Part shown: positions 35,590 through 43,658 of the stretch, in pieces
Layout of the letters: each line of letters opens with the position of its first letter
Numbering within the stretch: position 1 is the stretch's first letter
Source: CAYWRO01 sp964460345
Lineage (GTDB): Bacteria; Planctomycetota; Phycisphaerae; Phycisphaerales; UBA1924
Reading direction: 5' to 3'
DNA: 64,000 nucleotides
Assembly: GCA_964460345.1 (NCBI GenBank)
Contig: CAYWRO010000003.1
Coordinates: 40,561 to 104,560, forward strand
Program-made: the position numbers and the translations under genes
Notes under the pieces: generated by a model
Seen by the model: the letters and a program-made list of their open reading frames with translations, nothing else
Databases searched by the model: none
What the model was told of the DNA's origin: nothing

Positions 35590-36192
35590 ATGCACATGAA
35601 CGCGGCAGCAGCAATGACAATCATGAACGCCGGTCACGGCGTGAGGGTCCTCCCCGCACGCGTGGCTCGCGTCGAAGGCGGCGCGGTGCTTCTCCAGCTT
35701 GAAAAGGATCCTCCGCCGGCCCAGGTCTGGGCCGCCTCCGCCCTCGCGCACATGTACACGCCCCGCGAAGGCGATCGCGTGCTTGCCCTCGCCGCGTCCG
35801 CTCCCACAAGTACGGACGACACGGCCTGCGAGGCCGAAGCCTCGCCGTGGTACATCATCGGCGTGCTTGAAACAACTGGCCCGACCGAGATCACCGCGAC
35901 CGGCGACCTGCGCCTGCGCTCGCTGAGTGGTTCGGTTGAACTCACCGGCGCGCGGGGCGTTGCCGTCCGCGGCCCTCTCCTGTCAATCACCGTGGACACG
36001 GTGCAGACCGTCGCGCGCACCATCACGGAGAACTGCGTTGAAGCGCTCCGCTGGATCAAGGATCGCCTCGACGTTCGCGCCGGCCGCAGCCAGACGACAG
36101 TCGACGGCCTCTGCCGCACGAAAGCCGAGCGTCTCATCGTCCGAACCGAACGCGAGATCAAGCTCGACGGCGACACCATCCACCTCGGCTGA
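35590..36192 (+). CDS. DUF3540 family T6SS-associated protein
   Basis: A 200-residue protein matching the layout of DUF3540: an N-terminal beta domain (VLPARVARVEGGAVLLQL, GDRVLALAA, WYIIGVLE) and a C-terminal half of short beta repeats ending in GLCRTKAERLIVRTEREIKLDGDTIHLG. This resembles a small OB plus beta-helix spike segment. In known clusters it accompanies DUF2169, pentapeptide and DUF4150 genes downstream of vgrG, as here. The start may be the second ATG at 35596, which is better spaced from CGGAG. Function is unknown. Confidence 0.8.
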   Translation: MHMNAAAAMTIMNAGHGVRVLPARVARVEGGAVLLQLEKDPPPAQVWAASALAHMYTPREGDRVLALAASAPTSTDDTACEAEASPWYIIGVLETTGPTEITATGDLRLRSLSGSVELTGARGVAVRGPLLSITVDTVQTVARTITENCVEALRWIKDRLDVRAGRSQTTVDGLCRTKAERLIVRTEREIKLDGDTIHLG

Positions 36193-36232
36193 CACTCACC
36201 AACTCACCCACTCAGCACTCAGAGGACTCTCC

Positions 36233-36646
36233 ATGCTTCCCGCAGTAACCAATGGACCCGGCATGTCGATGGGAACGCCCGACGTCTGCAGGACGCCGGC
36301 AGCCCCATCCCCCGTGCCGATTCCCTACCCGAACATCACCAACGGGCCGTTGATGAACCCGGGCACCGCCGCGACTGGCACCTTCGTCATGGGCATGTTC
36401 ATTGCCACGGTCATGACGCAATACACCATGTCCAGCGGCGATGAGCCGGGAAGCCTCGGCGGCATGGTCTCCCAGGTCTTCAAGGGACCGTGCATCCACA
36501 CCATGGGCTCCACCTGCACCTTCTTCGGCGGCAAGCCCGCGGCGTACCTCACCAGCATGGTCGGCCACAACGGCGCGCCCGTTTCCAACTTCCCCGCCGG
36601 CATGACCACCGTCCCCAGCCAGACCGCCATCCTCATCCGGCCGTAA
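36233..36646 (+). CDS. DUF4150 PAAR-like protein, candidate spike tip
   Basis: A 137-residue protein of the DUF4150 (PAAR-like) family: LPAVTNGPGMSMGTPDVCRT, PIPYPNITNGPLM, and a C-terminal FFGGKPAAYLTSMVGHNGAP. PAAR proteins cap the VgrG spike and bind a metal ion through His/Cys; Cys19, the GPCIHTMGS region and GHNG supply candidates. It has no effector extension, so cargo would come from separate genes such as the CHAP-like protein. It is the last T6SS gene; the next gene (CCA-adding enzyme) is 139 bases further on and unrelated. Confidence 0.85.
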   Translation: MLPAVTNGPGMSMGTPDVCRTPAAPSPVPIPYPNITNGPLMNPGTAATGTFVMGMFIATVMTQYTMSSGDEPGSLGGMVSQVFKGPCIHTMGSTCTFFGGKPAAYLTSMVGHNGAPVSNFPAGMTTVPSQTAILIRP

Positions 36647-36785
36647 TCCCGCCCGCCCGATCGCGCACCCTTGCTGGGAAAAGCCGTTGCCCCCGCGCGC
36701 CCGCTCGGGACCAGCGCTGAATGTCGACCCCCACCAAAATCCCCCGACCTGACGGGCCCGCCATCGTTCGCGAGTAGACTCCCGC

Positions 36786-38087
36786 ATGGCCGTTGCTCGT
36801 GATGCACAGGCTGCCCGATCTGCTGCGCGCGATGTCGCCGCGCACCTTCAGCAGGCGGGCCACATCGCCTGGTTCGCCGGCGGCTGCGTTCGTGACGAAC
36901 TGCTCGGCCTTCACCCAACCGACTACGACGTGGCCACCGATGCCACACCTGAGCGGATCGCCTCCCTCTTCAAGCGGACCCACTCGGTCGGGGCGCAGTT
37001 CGGCGTCATGCTTGTCCGCGACTTCGGGCCGACCATCGAAGTCGCGACCTTCCGCGCAGACGGCCCCTATTCGGATCGCCGTCGGCCGGATGAGATCCGC
37101 TTCTCCGATCCTGAGACCGATGCCCGGCGGCGCGACTTCACCATCAACGCCCTCTTCCTCGACCCGCTCGCCGCGGATGAGGCCGGCGTTACGGGCGAGA
37201 ACATCCACGGACACATCGTGGACTACGTCGGCGGGCGGGCGGACTTAAAGGCCGGGCTGGTCCGGGCAGTGGGGGATCCGGATCGCCGGCTTGCCGAAGA
37301 CCACCTGCGAGCCCTCCGCGCCGTGCGCTTCGCCGCCCGGTTCGGCTTCTCGATCGAGCAGGAGACCGCCCGCGCCATCACGCGGCACGCCGCTGAGCTG
37401 GAGGGCGTCAGCCGCGAGCGGGTCGGCGACGAGGTCCGGCGGATGATGCGCCACCCGACCCGCGCCGCCGCGGCACAACTCCTGCAGGACCTCCGCCTGG
37501 ACGGCCCGACGCTGCAGGAAGGGTTCGTGCCGACCCCGCCGCGGCTGCTCCGCGGCGTCGAAGAGAACTGGCGGGCATCCGGCGGCGCCGGAAGGGACGT
37601 GCTGCCCCTCGCGCTCGCCGCCTGGGCGGTCGATCGACACGCGCCCGCCGGGGAAGCGCTCGACCAGGCGCGAGCAGACGAAGTCGTCCGCCGGTGGCGC
37701 ACGGCCCTCTGCCTGAGCAACCCCGAACGGGACGGGCTCGCGGCGGCCCTGACCGTCCACCGGGCACTGCTGCGGGAGTGGACTCACCTGCCGACGGCCG
37801 GCCGGAAGCGGCTCGCCGCCTCCATGGGGTTTTGGGATGGATGGGCGCTCCTGGCAACGCAACACCCCGATCTGGGGAGTGAAGTTCACGGCCAAGTCGT
37901 GCAACTCGCCGCCGGCCCCGGGCTTTCGCCGGAACCGCTCCTGACGGGCGACGAACTGATCGAGATGGGCTTCCAGCCCGGGCCGCGGTTCAAGCAGGTG
38001 CTTGACGCGGTGTATGATGCCCAGCTTGAGGGGAGAATCTCGACGCCGGAGGAGGCGCGGGCTCTGGCCCGGCGTCTTTGCGGATGA
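36786..38087 (+). CDS. cca: CCA tRNA nucleotidyltransferase / poly(A) polymerase family protein
   Basis: A 433-residue class II nucleotidyltransferase. It has GGCVRDELLG (about 32-41), the catalytic DYDVAT (Asp46, Asp48), the VGAQFGVMLV strand and the RRDFTINALFLDP block. Then comes the RNA-binding DPDRRLAEDHLRALRAVRFAARFGF segment. It adds CCA (or A tails) to RNA 3' ends. The last 150 residues diverge from the standard helical body. I cannot separate CCA-adding from poly(A) polymerase activity by eye. Confidence 0.9.
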   Translation: MAVARDAQAARSAARDVAAHLQQAGHIAWFAGGCVRDELLGLHPTDYDVATDATPERIASLFKRTHSVGAQFGVMLVRDFGPTIEVATFRADGPYSDRRRPDEIRFSDPETDARRRDFTINALFLDPLAADEAGVTGENIHGHIVDYVGGRADLKAGLVRAVGDPDRRLAEDHLRALRAVRFAARFGFSIEQETARAITRHAAELEGVSRERVGDEVRRMMRHPTRAAAAQLLQDLRLDGPTLQEGFVPTPPRLLRGVEENWRASGGAGRDVLPLALAAWAVDRHAPAGEALDQARADEVVRRWRTALCLSNPERDGLAAALTVHRALLREWTHLPTAGRKRLAASMGFWDGWALLATQHPDLGSEVHGQVVQLAAGPGLSPEPLLTGDELIEMGFQPGPRFKQVLDAVYDAQLEGRISTPEEARALARRLCG

Positions 38088-38222
38088 GAGAGGGAACTGC
38101 CGGGGCGGGTGGGCGTCTAACGCATCAGGGCTGGCCATTCGCGGCCGGCCACGCTGGTCGGCGGAACGTGTCGATGCCGACCGAAATCTGGGTTTCAACT
38201 GCTTTGAGGGAATGACGAGGAA

Positions 38223-39659
38223 ATGGCCATGAGAACGACCACGAGACTGCTCGCGGCGGCGATGCTTGGGGGGGTATGTCTGCTGGGTGCAGGCCGGCTG
38301 GCCCCTTCGGCGGCCTCGGCCGCTCCGGCGGTCGCACTGGCGGACGAAGACCTGGTCGGCAAGGCTGTGACGGTCATCTTCCACGATGGCCGGACCGTCA
38401 ACGGCACGCTGCTGGCGGACAGCGCGACCAGCGTGAAGATTCTCGTCCAGCAGTTCGGCATGTCGGCCGAGGCGGAGTACGACAAGGCAACGATCCTCGA
38501 GATCGCTCTGGACGAGACCGCCACGGCAGCCGACTCCGACGCCACCGAGGAGGACGATGCCGAACCGCTGCCCCCGACGAGCAACCAGTCGTCTGACCCG
38601 AACGCGGCGACCGTTTATTACGTCGAGTTCAGGGGCGGATTGGGCCGCGAGCTCGCGGTGAGTCCCCTGCGTGAGATCGTCAAGGACGTCAAGTCACACC
38701 AGCCCGACTACCTCATCATCAAGGTCGACATGGACTTCAAGGTCCAGAACATGGACGTGAAGGAGTATGGGCATCTGTTCGACCAGTTCTCGATGATGAA
38801 CGACATGGTGCCGGTCCTCACCGACGACATCAACCTCGACCGGTCCTGGAAGAAGAAGCCGAAGCTGGTCTTCTGGGTCCGCAAGGCAATGGGCGGTGTG
38901 GCGTTCCTGCCGTTCGTCAGCGACACCATCTTCTACACCTCCGACGCAAAGCAGGGCGGCGTGGGCTACCTTGACCGTCTGGCCGAAGGCGTCGGTGACG
39001 AAGTCGTGCGTCAGAAGCAGCGCTCGCTGCGACTGGCCCGGGCGGAGGGCCTTGCGGCCCGCGGCGGCCACGACCCGCGCATCATCCGCGCGATGACCTG
39101 GTCAAGCCTCACCTTCTCCTACTCGATGGTGGGCGGCAAGCCGGTCATCTATCAGGGCAACGAAGGCGACCACATCCTGACCGATGACGGCATCGGCGAC
39201 CGCGCCGACACCATGGAGGACATCGTCCGCGGCCGCGGCAACGACGTGCTGACGCTGAACGCGGAACTGGCGTACAACCTCGGCATTTCAGACGGAACGG
39301 CCGACAGCCTCGAGGATGTCGTGCGATACCTGGGCATCGCCCGCAACTACAAGCTGGTGGACCACCGCGCCAAGCGCATTCTGGACGGATGGGCCGACGG
39401 CGTCAGCAATGCGGAGCGGAACTTCCGCCGCCTGCTCCGCAACTACATCAACGTGCAGGTGCAGGGCAACTACGACGAACGCACCCGCGCTCGGGGCCAG
39501 CAGCGAAATCTTCTCCGCCAGATGAAGAGCATCCTCGACCGGTACGGTGAGGCGATCGATCCCTACGAGATCGGCAATCTCCCCGAAAACTGGAACCAGG
39601 ATCTGGAACTCATGATCCAGCGGATCAAGAACGAGCAGCAGGCCGACGGCCCTCCCTGA
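38223..39659 (+). CDS. Secreted ClpP-fold-like protein A, type with DGR domain
   Basis: A 478-residue protein (or 476 from the second ATG at 38229) with a signal peptide ending near ASAAPAVALA. Residues about 42-95 are a small beta domain, AVTVIFHDGRTVNGTLLAD to ILEIAL, that also occurs in the next two proteins. The rest (SPLREIVKDVKSHQPDYLIIKVDMD, LVFWVRKAMGGVAFLPFVSDTIFYTSD) follows the strand-helix layout of ClpP/SppA/NfeD-type folds. The expected nucleophile region reads GGVAF, with no Ser, so it may be a non-catalytic homologue. A helical C-terminal tail is shared with the fusion protein at 41162. Function is unknown; export to the periplasm or surface is likely. Confidence 0.7.
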   Translation: MAMRTTTRLLAAAMLGGVCLLGAGRLAPSAASAAPAVALADEDLVGKAVTVIFHDGRTVNGTLLADSATSVKILVQQFGMSAEAEYDKATILEIALDETATAADSDATEEDDAEPLPPTSNQSSDPNAATVYYVEFRGGLGRELAVSPLREIVKDVKSHQPDYLIIKVDMDFKVQNMDVKEYGHLFDQFSMMNDMVPVLTDDINLDRSWKKKPKLVFWVRKAMGGVAFLPFVSDTIFYTSDAKQGGVGYLDRLAEGVGDEVVRQKQRSLRLARAEGLAARGGHDPRIIRAMTWSSLTFSYSMVGGKPVIYQGNEGDHILTDDGIGDRADTMEDIVRGRGNDVLTLNAELAYNLGISDGTADSLEDVVRYLGIARNYKLVDHRAKRILDGWADGVSNAERNFRRLLRNYINVQVQGNYDERTRARGQQRNLLRQMKSILDRYGEAIDPYEIGNLPENWNQDLELMIQRIKNEQQADGPP

Positions 39660-39710
39660 GTCGGAGTGGTGAGCGCGACGGTTTGAGACGGGAAACACGA
39701 CACACACGAG

Positions 39711-41000
39711 ATGGGGCACAGAGCCATGCGAATGACACGACTGATCAAGAGCACAATGGCCGTTCTGGCGGTCGCCGCGGCGACGCTGATGAGCACCGCG
39801 ACGGCAATGGCCGACAAGATTCACCTGAAGGACGGGCGCGTTCTTGAAGGAACGGTCCAGCGCGAGGGCGACGGCTTCGTCTACTTCAAGGTGGTGATCG
39901 GCGGCATTGAGAGCGTCCAGTTCTTCACGACCGATCAGTTCACTAAGCTCGAGCGCGACGGCGACGCGGCCGCGGCGAAGACCGGCGGCGAAGCGGCGAC
40001 CACCGCTTCCGGTTCGACCAAGCCGGACTCCTCGGCCCGTTCCGGCAAGGGCAAGGGCAACGCGACGCGGGTGGCCATTCTGAACTTTGGCGCCCCGGGC
40101 AACTGGAACGGCGCCATCGGTGACATGGTGGGCCTGCAGATCTCAGCCCAGGCCTGGCGCGACGTGATCCCCCTGCTCGAGAAGGACAATGTCGACGTCG
40201 TGGTCGTGCGGATCAACTCCGGCGGCGGCATGCTGCTCGAACTGGAAAAGTTCTTCGAGGTCTATCAGAACGAGTACAAGCCGCGCTTCCGGACCGTCGC
40301 ATGGGTCGAATCGGCCATCTCCTGCGCGGCGATGAGCCCGTGGTGCATCGAAGAGTTCTACATGATGCCGCAGGGCAACATCGGCGCCTGCACGGGCTGG
40401 TCCGGGCAGTTGGAGGCGATGAAGGGGTGGGAACTCGAAGACGTCATCTATCTGATGGAGCGGATCAGCCTGGCGGCCGGCCGCGATCCGAAGATCATGC
40501 GCTCGATGCAGATCATGGATCCGCTCTCCGCCGACATTGACCCGGTGACGGGCGAAGTGAAGTGGTACCAGACGGAGGACGGGGATTACATCGTGAACCC
40601 CTCCGGGCGAATCCTGACCTTCAACGCGCAGGACGCGGTGAAGTTCAAGTTTTCCAAGGGCATCGCGGCGACCAGAGAAGAACTCGCCCAGGCAATGGGC
40701 CTGCAGGAAGTTGAGTGGGTCGGCCAGAAGGCGTCGGACTACATCGATGACAACATGCGCGCTGCGGATCGTACCGAGAAGCGCGTAGGCCTCGTCTACC
40801 AGCAGTACGCCGAGACGGTCGGCTACGCCGCTTCGATGCAGGACGAGACCAAGCGCGGCGCCTTCATCGCCAAGGCACGGCGCTTCCTGAATGAACTTCG
40901 CCGCTACGTTGAAGTAAACCCGAACTTCCAGCTCATGTATCCGCTCAACGATGAGTGGTTCCAGCAGCAGGAAGAACTGCTCCGCGAACTGGCCAAGTAA
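39711..41000 (+). CDS. Secreted SppA/NfeD-like serine protease-fold protein B
   Basis: A 429-residue protein; a start at the ATG at 39726 would give a tighter signal peptide (MRMTRLIKSTMAVLAVAAA, cleaved near TAMA). Residues about 36-80 repeat the DGR beta domain (IHLKDGRVLEGTVQ). After a Ser/Gly-rich linker comes a ClpP/NfeD-type domain: VVVVRINSGGGMLLELEKF corresponds to the oxyanion SPGG block, and AWVESAISCAAMS, then FYMMPQGNIGACTG, to the active-site helix and strand. Ser204 aligns best with the catalytic Ser. A helical C-terminal tail follows. It may process membrane or secreted proteins. A strong terminator follows. Confidence 0.7.
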   Translation: MGHRAMRMTRLIKSTMAVLAVAAATLMSTATAMADKIHLKDGRVLEGTVQREGDGFVYFKVVIGGIESVQFFTTDQFTKLERDGDAAAAKTGGEAATTASGSTKPDSSARSGKGKGNATRVAILNFGAPGNWNGAIGDMVGLQISAQAWRDVIPLLEKDNVDVVVVRINSGGGMLLELEKFFEVYQNEYKPRFRTVAWVESAISCAAMSPWCIEEFYMMPQGNIGACTGWSGQLEAMKGWELEDVIYLMERISLAAGRDPKIMRSMQIMDPLSADIDPVTGEVKWYQTEDGDYIVNPSGRILTFNAQDAVKFKFSKGIAATREELAQAMGLQEVEWVGQKASDYIDDNMRAADRTEKRVGLVYQQYAETVGYAASMQDETKRGAFIAKARRFLNELRRYVEVNPNFQLMYPLNDEWFQQQEELLRELAK

Positions 41001-41030
41001 GGCCGGCTCCCAAGTTGTAACCGTCATGTG

Positions 41031-41065
41031 CAGCCCCGGCCGGTCTGGCCGGGGCTGTCCTTTTT
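41031..41065 (+). terminator. Rho-independent terminator after ClpP-like protein B
   Basis: CAGCCCCGGCC (41031-41041) pairs perfectly with GGCCGGGGCTG (41047-41057) around GGTCT, followed by TCCTTTTT. It separates the gene ending at 41000 from the fusion gene at 41162, so the latter has its own promoter. Confidence 0.9.
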
Positions 41066-41161
41066 GCCGAGTGATGGGAACTCTGCGGCCGCGGATGCGC
41101 CTAACCGTGAGAGGACGGACGTAGTCCACAAGCGAGGCACACCCAGATGGAGGGAGCCCCC

Positions 41162-43540
41162 ATGGCGAAGATGGTTGCAAGGTTCACCCGAAGCATGATC
41201 ATCCTGGCGCTATCCGCAATCGCTGCAATCGCTTCGCCCGCGCCCGCGATGGCAGCGGATCCGCCGGAGACTCCGCATCGCGAGGCGACGCGAGTTGCCG
41301 TCCTCAACTTCGGCGCTCCCGGGGAGTGGAATGGGCAGATCGGTGATACCGTGGGCATACAGGTCGCCGCTCAGGCCTGGGCGGATGTCGTTCCGATGCT
41401 TGAGCGGGACCAGGTCGACGTTGTCGTGGTCCGGATCAACTCCGGTGGCGGCGTGCCCGCCGAGGTGGCCAGGTTCTACGACGTTTTCCAGCAGGAGTAC
41501 AAGCCGCGGTTCCGGACGGTGGCGTGGGTGGAATCAGCGATCGGTGCCGCGGCCATGAGCGTCTGGTCTCTGGAGGAGTTCTACATGATGCCGCAGGGCG
41601 ACATCGGTGCCTGCACTGGGGCGTTCATGGAGCAGTTGAATGACCTTTTTGTGGGTCAACAACTGGAAGACATGCTTCGTCTCATGGAACAGATGAGCGA
41701 CGCGGCTGGCCGCGAGCCGAAGATCATGCGGTCGATGCAGATCATGGAACCGCTCTCGTGCGACATCGATCCGGTGACAGAGGAAGTCATCTGGTACCAG
41801 AGCGAGATAGGTCACCATCTCGTGAACCCCGTCGGCCGCATTCTCATGTTCAATGCAACCAATGCGACAAAGTACAAGTTTTCCAGGGGCACCGCGGCGA
41901 CGAAGGAAGAACTGGCCCGCGCACTGGGGTTAGGCGAGGTTGAATGGGTCGGCCAGAAGGCGTCCGACTACATCAACGACAACATGCACGCGGCGGACCG
42001 CGCCGACAAGCGAGTCGGTTTGGCCTGCCTGCGCCTCGCGGAGATGGTCAACCATGCCGCTGCGACCCAGGATCGTGACGAGCGTTCCGTCCTCATCGCC
42101 CAGAGTCGGCGCCTCCTGAGTGAACTCCAGCGTCACGTCGAGGTCAATCCAAACTTCCGGATTGTGTACCCATTGCACGATAACTGGTTCAAAGAGCAGG
42201 AGAAGCGGCTCGGCGACCTGTCCCCGGAGAACGATGGGGGTGGGCAACAGGGTCAACCGTTGTCAGAGCCGCAGGGGCCGAGCGACCGAATCATCTTCCT
42301 CGATGGACGTGATGTCTCGTGCGAGGTCCTCGATTTCGGTCCGGACCACGTGCGGGTCATGGTGTCTGCCCACGGCATGTCGGCCGAAGCAACCTACTCA
42401 CGAAGCAGGATCGCACACTTGCGCATTGATGGTGTGTGGCTGGGAGAGCCGCCTCAGAACGCGTTGCAGGCGAAGCCGGGCGACCCCGCCGACTGGGACG
42501 ACGGACAGACGGTCGTGTACACCATTCCCCTGACCGGTGATGTACGCACCTGCTGTACCGTCACCCCCGTGAGACGCCTCCTCGACGAAGCCCTTGAGCA
42601 TCGGGCAGACGTTCTCCTCATCACGCTCGACATGGACGATGAGCGCGGCCTTGTGAGGACGATTGAAGAAGCGGCGCCGATGTACGATGAGTTTCGCGAT
42701 GTTGATGACGTGGGGCAGTTCTGGTTGGCTGAGCGGCTGCAGAAGGACGAGAGGTGGGCGGCCAAGCCACGGATCATTTTTTATGTCAGACGTGCGCGAG
42801 GCGCATCGGCGTTTCTTCCCCTTGTTTCAAACGACGTCTGGTTCGCGCCGGACGCCGTGCTGGGGAGCAGCGCGCCCCTGAATCTAATGCTGAAGCCGAG
42901 CCATCAACGTGCGTTGCGGATCGGGAGGGCGGAGGCAATGGCTCGCCGAGGCGGGCATGACCGTGGAATTGTGCGAGCCATGGCGTTGAGCGGCCGCAGT
43001 GCAACCTTTTCGATCGTCGACGGCAAGCCGGTCTTCTACGACTCGCTGGACGGCGACTTCCTCCTGACCGACGACGGCCAGGGTGAGCGCCGGGACACGC
43101 CTGAAGACATCGCTGCCGGGTGCGTCAACGACATCCTCTGGATGGATGCGGAGTTGGCCTACGCGCTCAAGTTTTCCCGCGGCACGGCAGTCGATGTGGA
43201 AGAGGTGCTCGAGCGGGCGGGAATTGAGCAACCGGTGCAACTGGTCGACGGGGCCGGAATCATCAGCAGATGGCGAGAGGAGGTCACGGAGGCGACGCGT
43301 GCCATTGCCGCGCTCCTCGCAGAGTTCCAGGCCATTCAGGTGCAGGGGGATTTTTCCGCCCGGAAGGCGGCCCGGGCCGACCAGATGCGAGTGCTGCAAG
43401 AGATGAAGCCCCTGCTGGATCGATACGCAGAGGCGATCCGCCAGAGCGAACTCCAAAACGTGCCGGACAACTGGACCATGGATGTTGAGCTGCTCATTCA
43501 GCGAATCCAGGATGAGCAAGCTGCCGACAGCCTCGAGTAA
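41162..43540 (+). CDS. Fusion of the two preceding ClpP-fold-like proteins (B-like then A-like)
   Basis: A 792-residue secreted protein. Its first about 370 residues align along their length with the product of 39711 (LNFGAPGEWNGQIGDTVG, VVVVRINSGGGVPAEV, AWVESAIGAAAMS, EEFYMMPQGDIGACTG). The remaining about 400 match the product of 38223, starting with the DGR domain (IIFLDGRDVSCEVLD, HGMSAEATYSRSRI), then IIFYVRRARGASAFLPLVSND and WTMDVELLIQRIQDEQ. The order is reversed relative to the two upstream genes. The position of candidate Ser204 of protein B is Gly here. The ATG at 41162 has GGAGGGAG at good spacing; an earlier ATG at 41147 lies before that site. Confidence 0.8.
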   Translation: MAKMVARFTRSMIILALSAIAAIASPAPAMAADPPETPHREATRVAVLNFGAPGEWNGQIGDTVGIQVAAQAWADVVPMLERDQVDVVVVRINSGGGVPAEVARFYDVFQQEYKPRFRTVAWVESAIGAAAMSVWSLEEFYMMPQGDIGACTGAFMEQLNDLFVGQQLEDMLRLMEQMSDAAGREPKIMRSMQIMEPLSCDIDPVTEEVIWYQSEIGHHLVNPVGRILMFNATNATKYKFSRGTAATKEELARALGLGEVEWVGQKASDYINDNMHAADRADKRVGLACLRLAEMVNHAAATQDRDERSVLIAQSRRLLSELQRHVEVNPNFRIVYPLHDNWFKEQEKRLGDLSPENDGGGQQGQPLSEPQGPSDRIIFLDGRDVSCEVLDFGPDHVRVMVSAHGMSAEATYSRSRIAHLRIDGVWLGEPPQNALQAKPGDPADWDDGQTVVYTIPLTGDVRTCCTVTPVRRLLDEALEHRADVLLITLDMDDERGLVRTIEEAAPMYDEFRDVDDVGQFWLAERLQKDERWAAKPRIIFYVRRARGASAFLPLVSNDVWFAPDAVLGSSAPLNLMLKPSHQRALRIGRAEAMARRGGHDRGIVRAMALSGRSATFSIVDGKPVFYDSLDGDFLLTDDGQGERRDTPEDIAAGCVNDILWMDAELAYALKFSRGTAVDVEEVLERAGIEQPVQLVDGAGIISRWREEVTEATRAIAALLAEFQAIQVQGDFSARKAARADQMRVLQEMKPLLDRYAEAIRQSELQNVPDNWTMDVELLIQRIQDEQAADSLE

Positions 43541-43567
43541 GGGCAATCTTCCTCCGGGCGGCCCTCT

Positions 43568-43584
43568 CCCGCTGGAAGAGCGGG
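43568..43584 (+). terminator. Weak hairpin after the fusion gene
   Basis: CCCGCT (43568-43573) and AGCGGG (43579-43584) around GGAAG, with only TGCTTG after it. It may be a poor terminator or an RNA-end stabiliser. Confidence 0.35.
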
Positions 43585-43644
43585 TGCTTGCAGTAAATTG
43601 GGTTGAAGGAGAACGACCGTCGCCAACGGCCCGGCTGCCTCCCC

Positions 43645-43650
43645 TATAAT
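43645..43650 (+). promoter_or_regulatory. TATAAT box nearly abutting the oligopeptidase start
   Basis: A perfect TATAAT lies 8 bases before the ATG at 43659, with no Shine-Dalgarno sequence between. If it is used as a -10 element, the message would begin at or just before the ATG and be leaderless. No good -35 hexamer is seen 17 bases upstream. Confidence 0.35.
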
Positions 43651-43658
43651 CCCTATCT

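Noticed and set aside
17473..36646. Extracellular contractile injection system or phage tail instead of a T6SS
   Set aside because: TssA, TssE-G, TagJ, Hcp and ClpV are T6SS-type; no tail terminator, tape measure or gp6/gp7-style proteins typical of eCIS are seen.
36212..36787. Minus-strand ORF opposite the DUF4150 gene
   Set aside because: No motif, Gly/Arg-rich and antisense to a recognisable PAAR-like protein.
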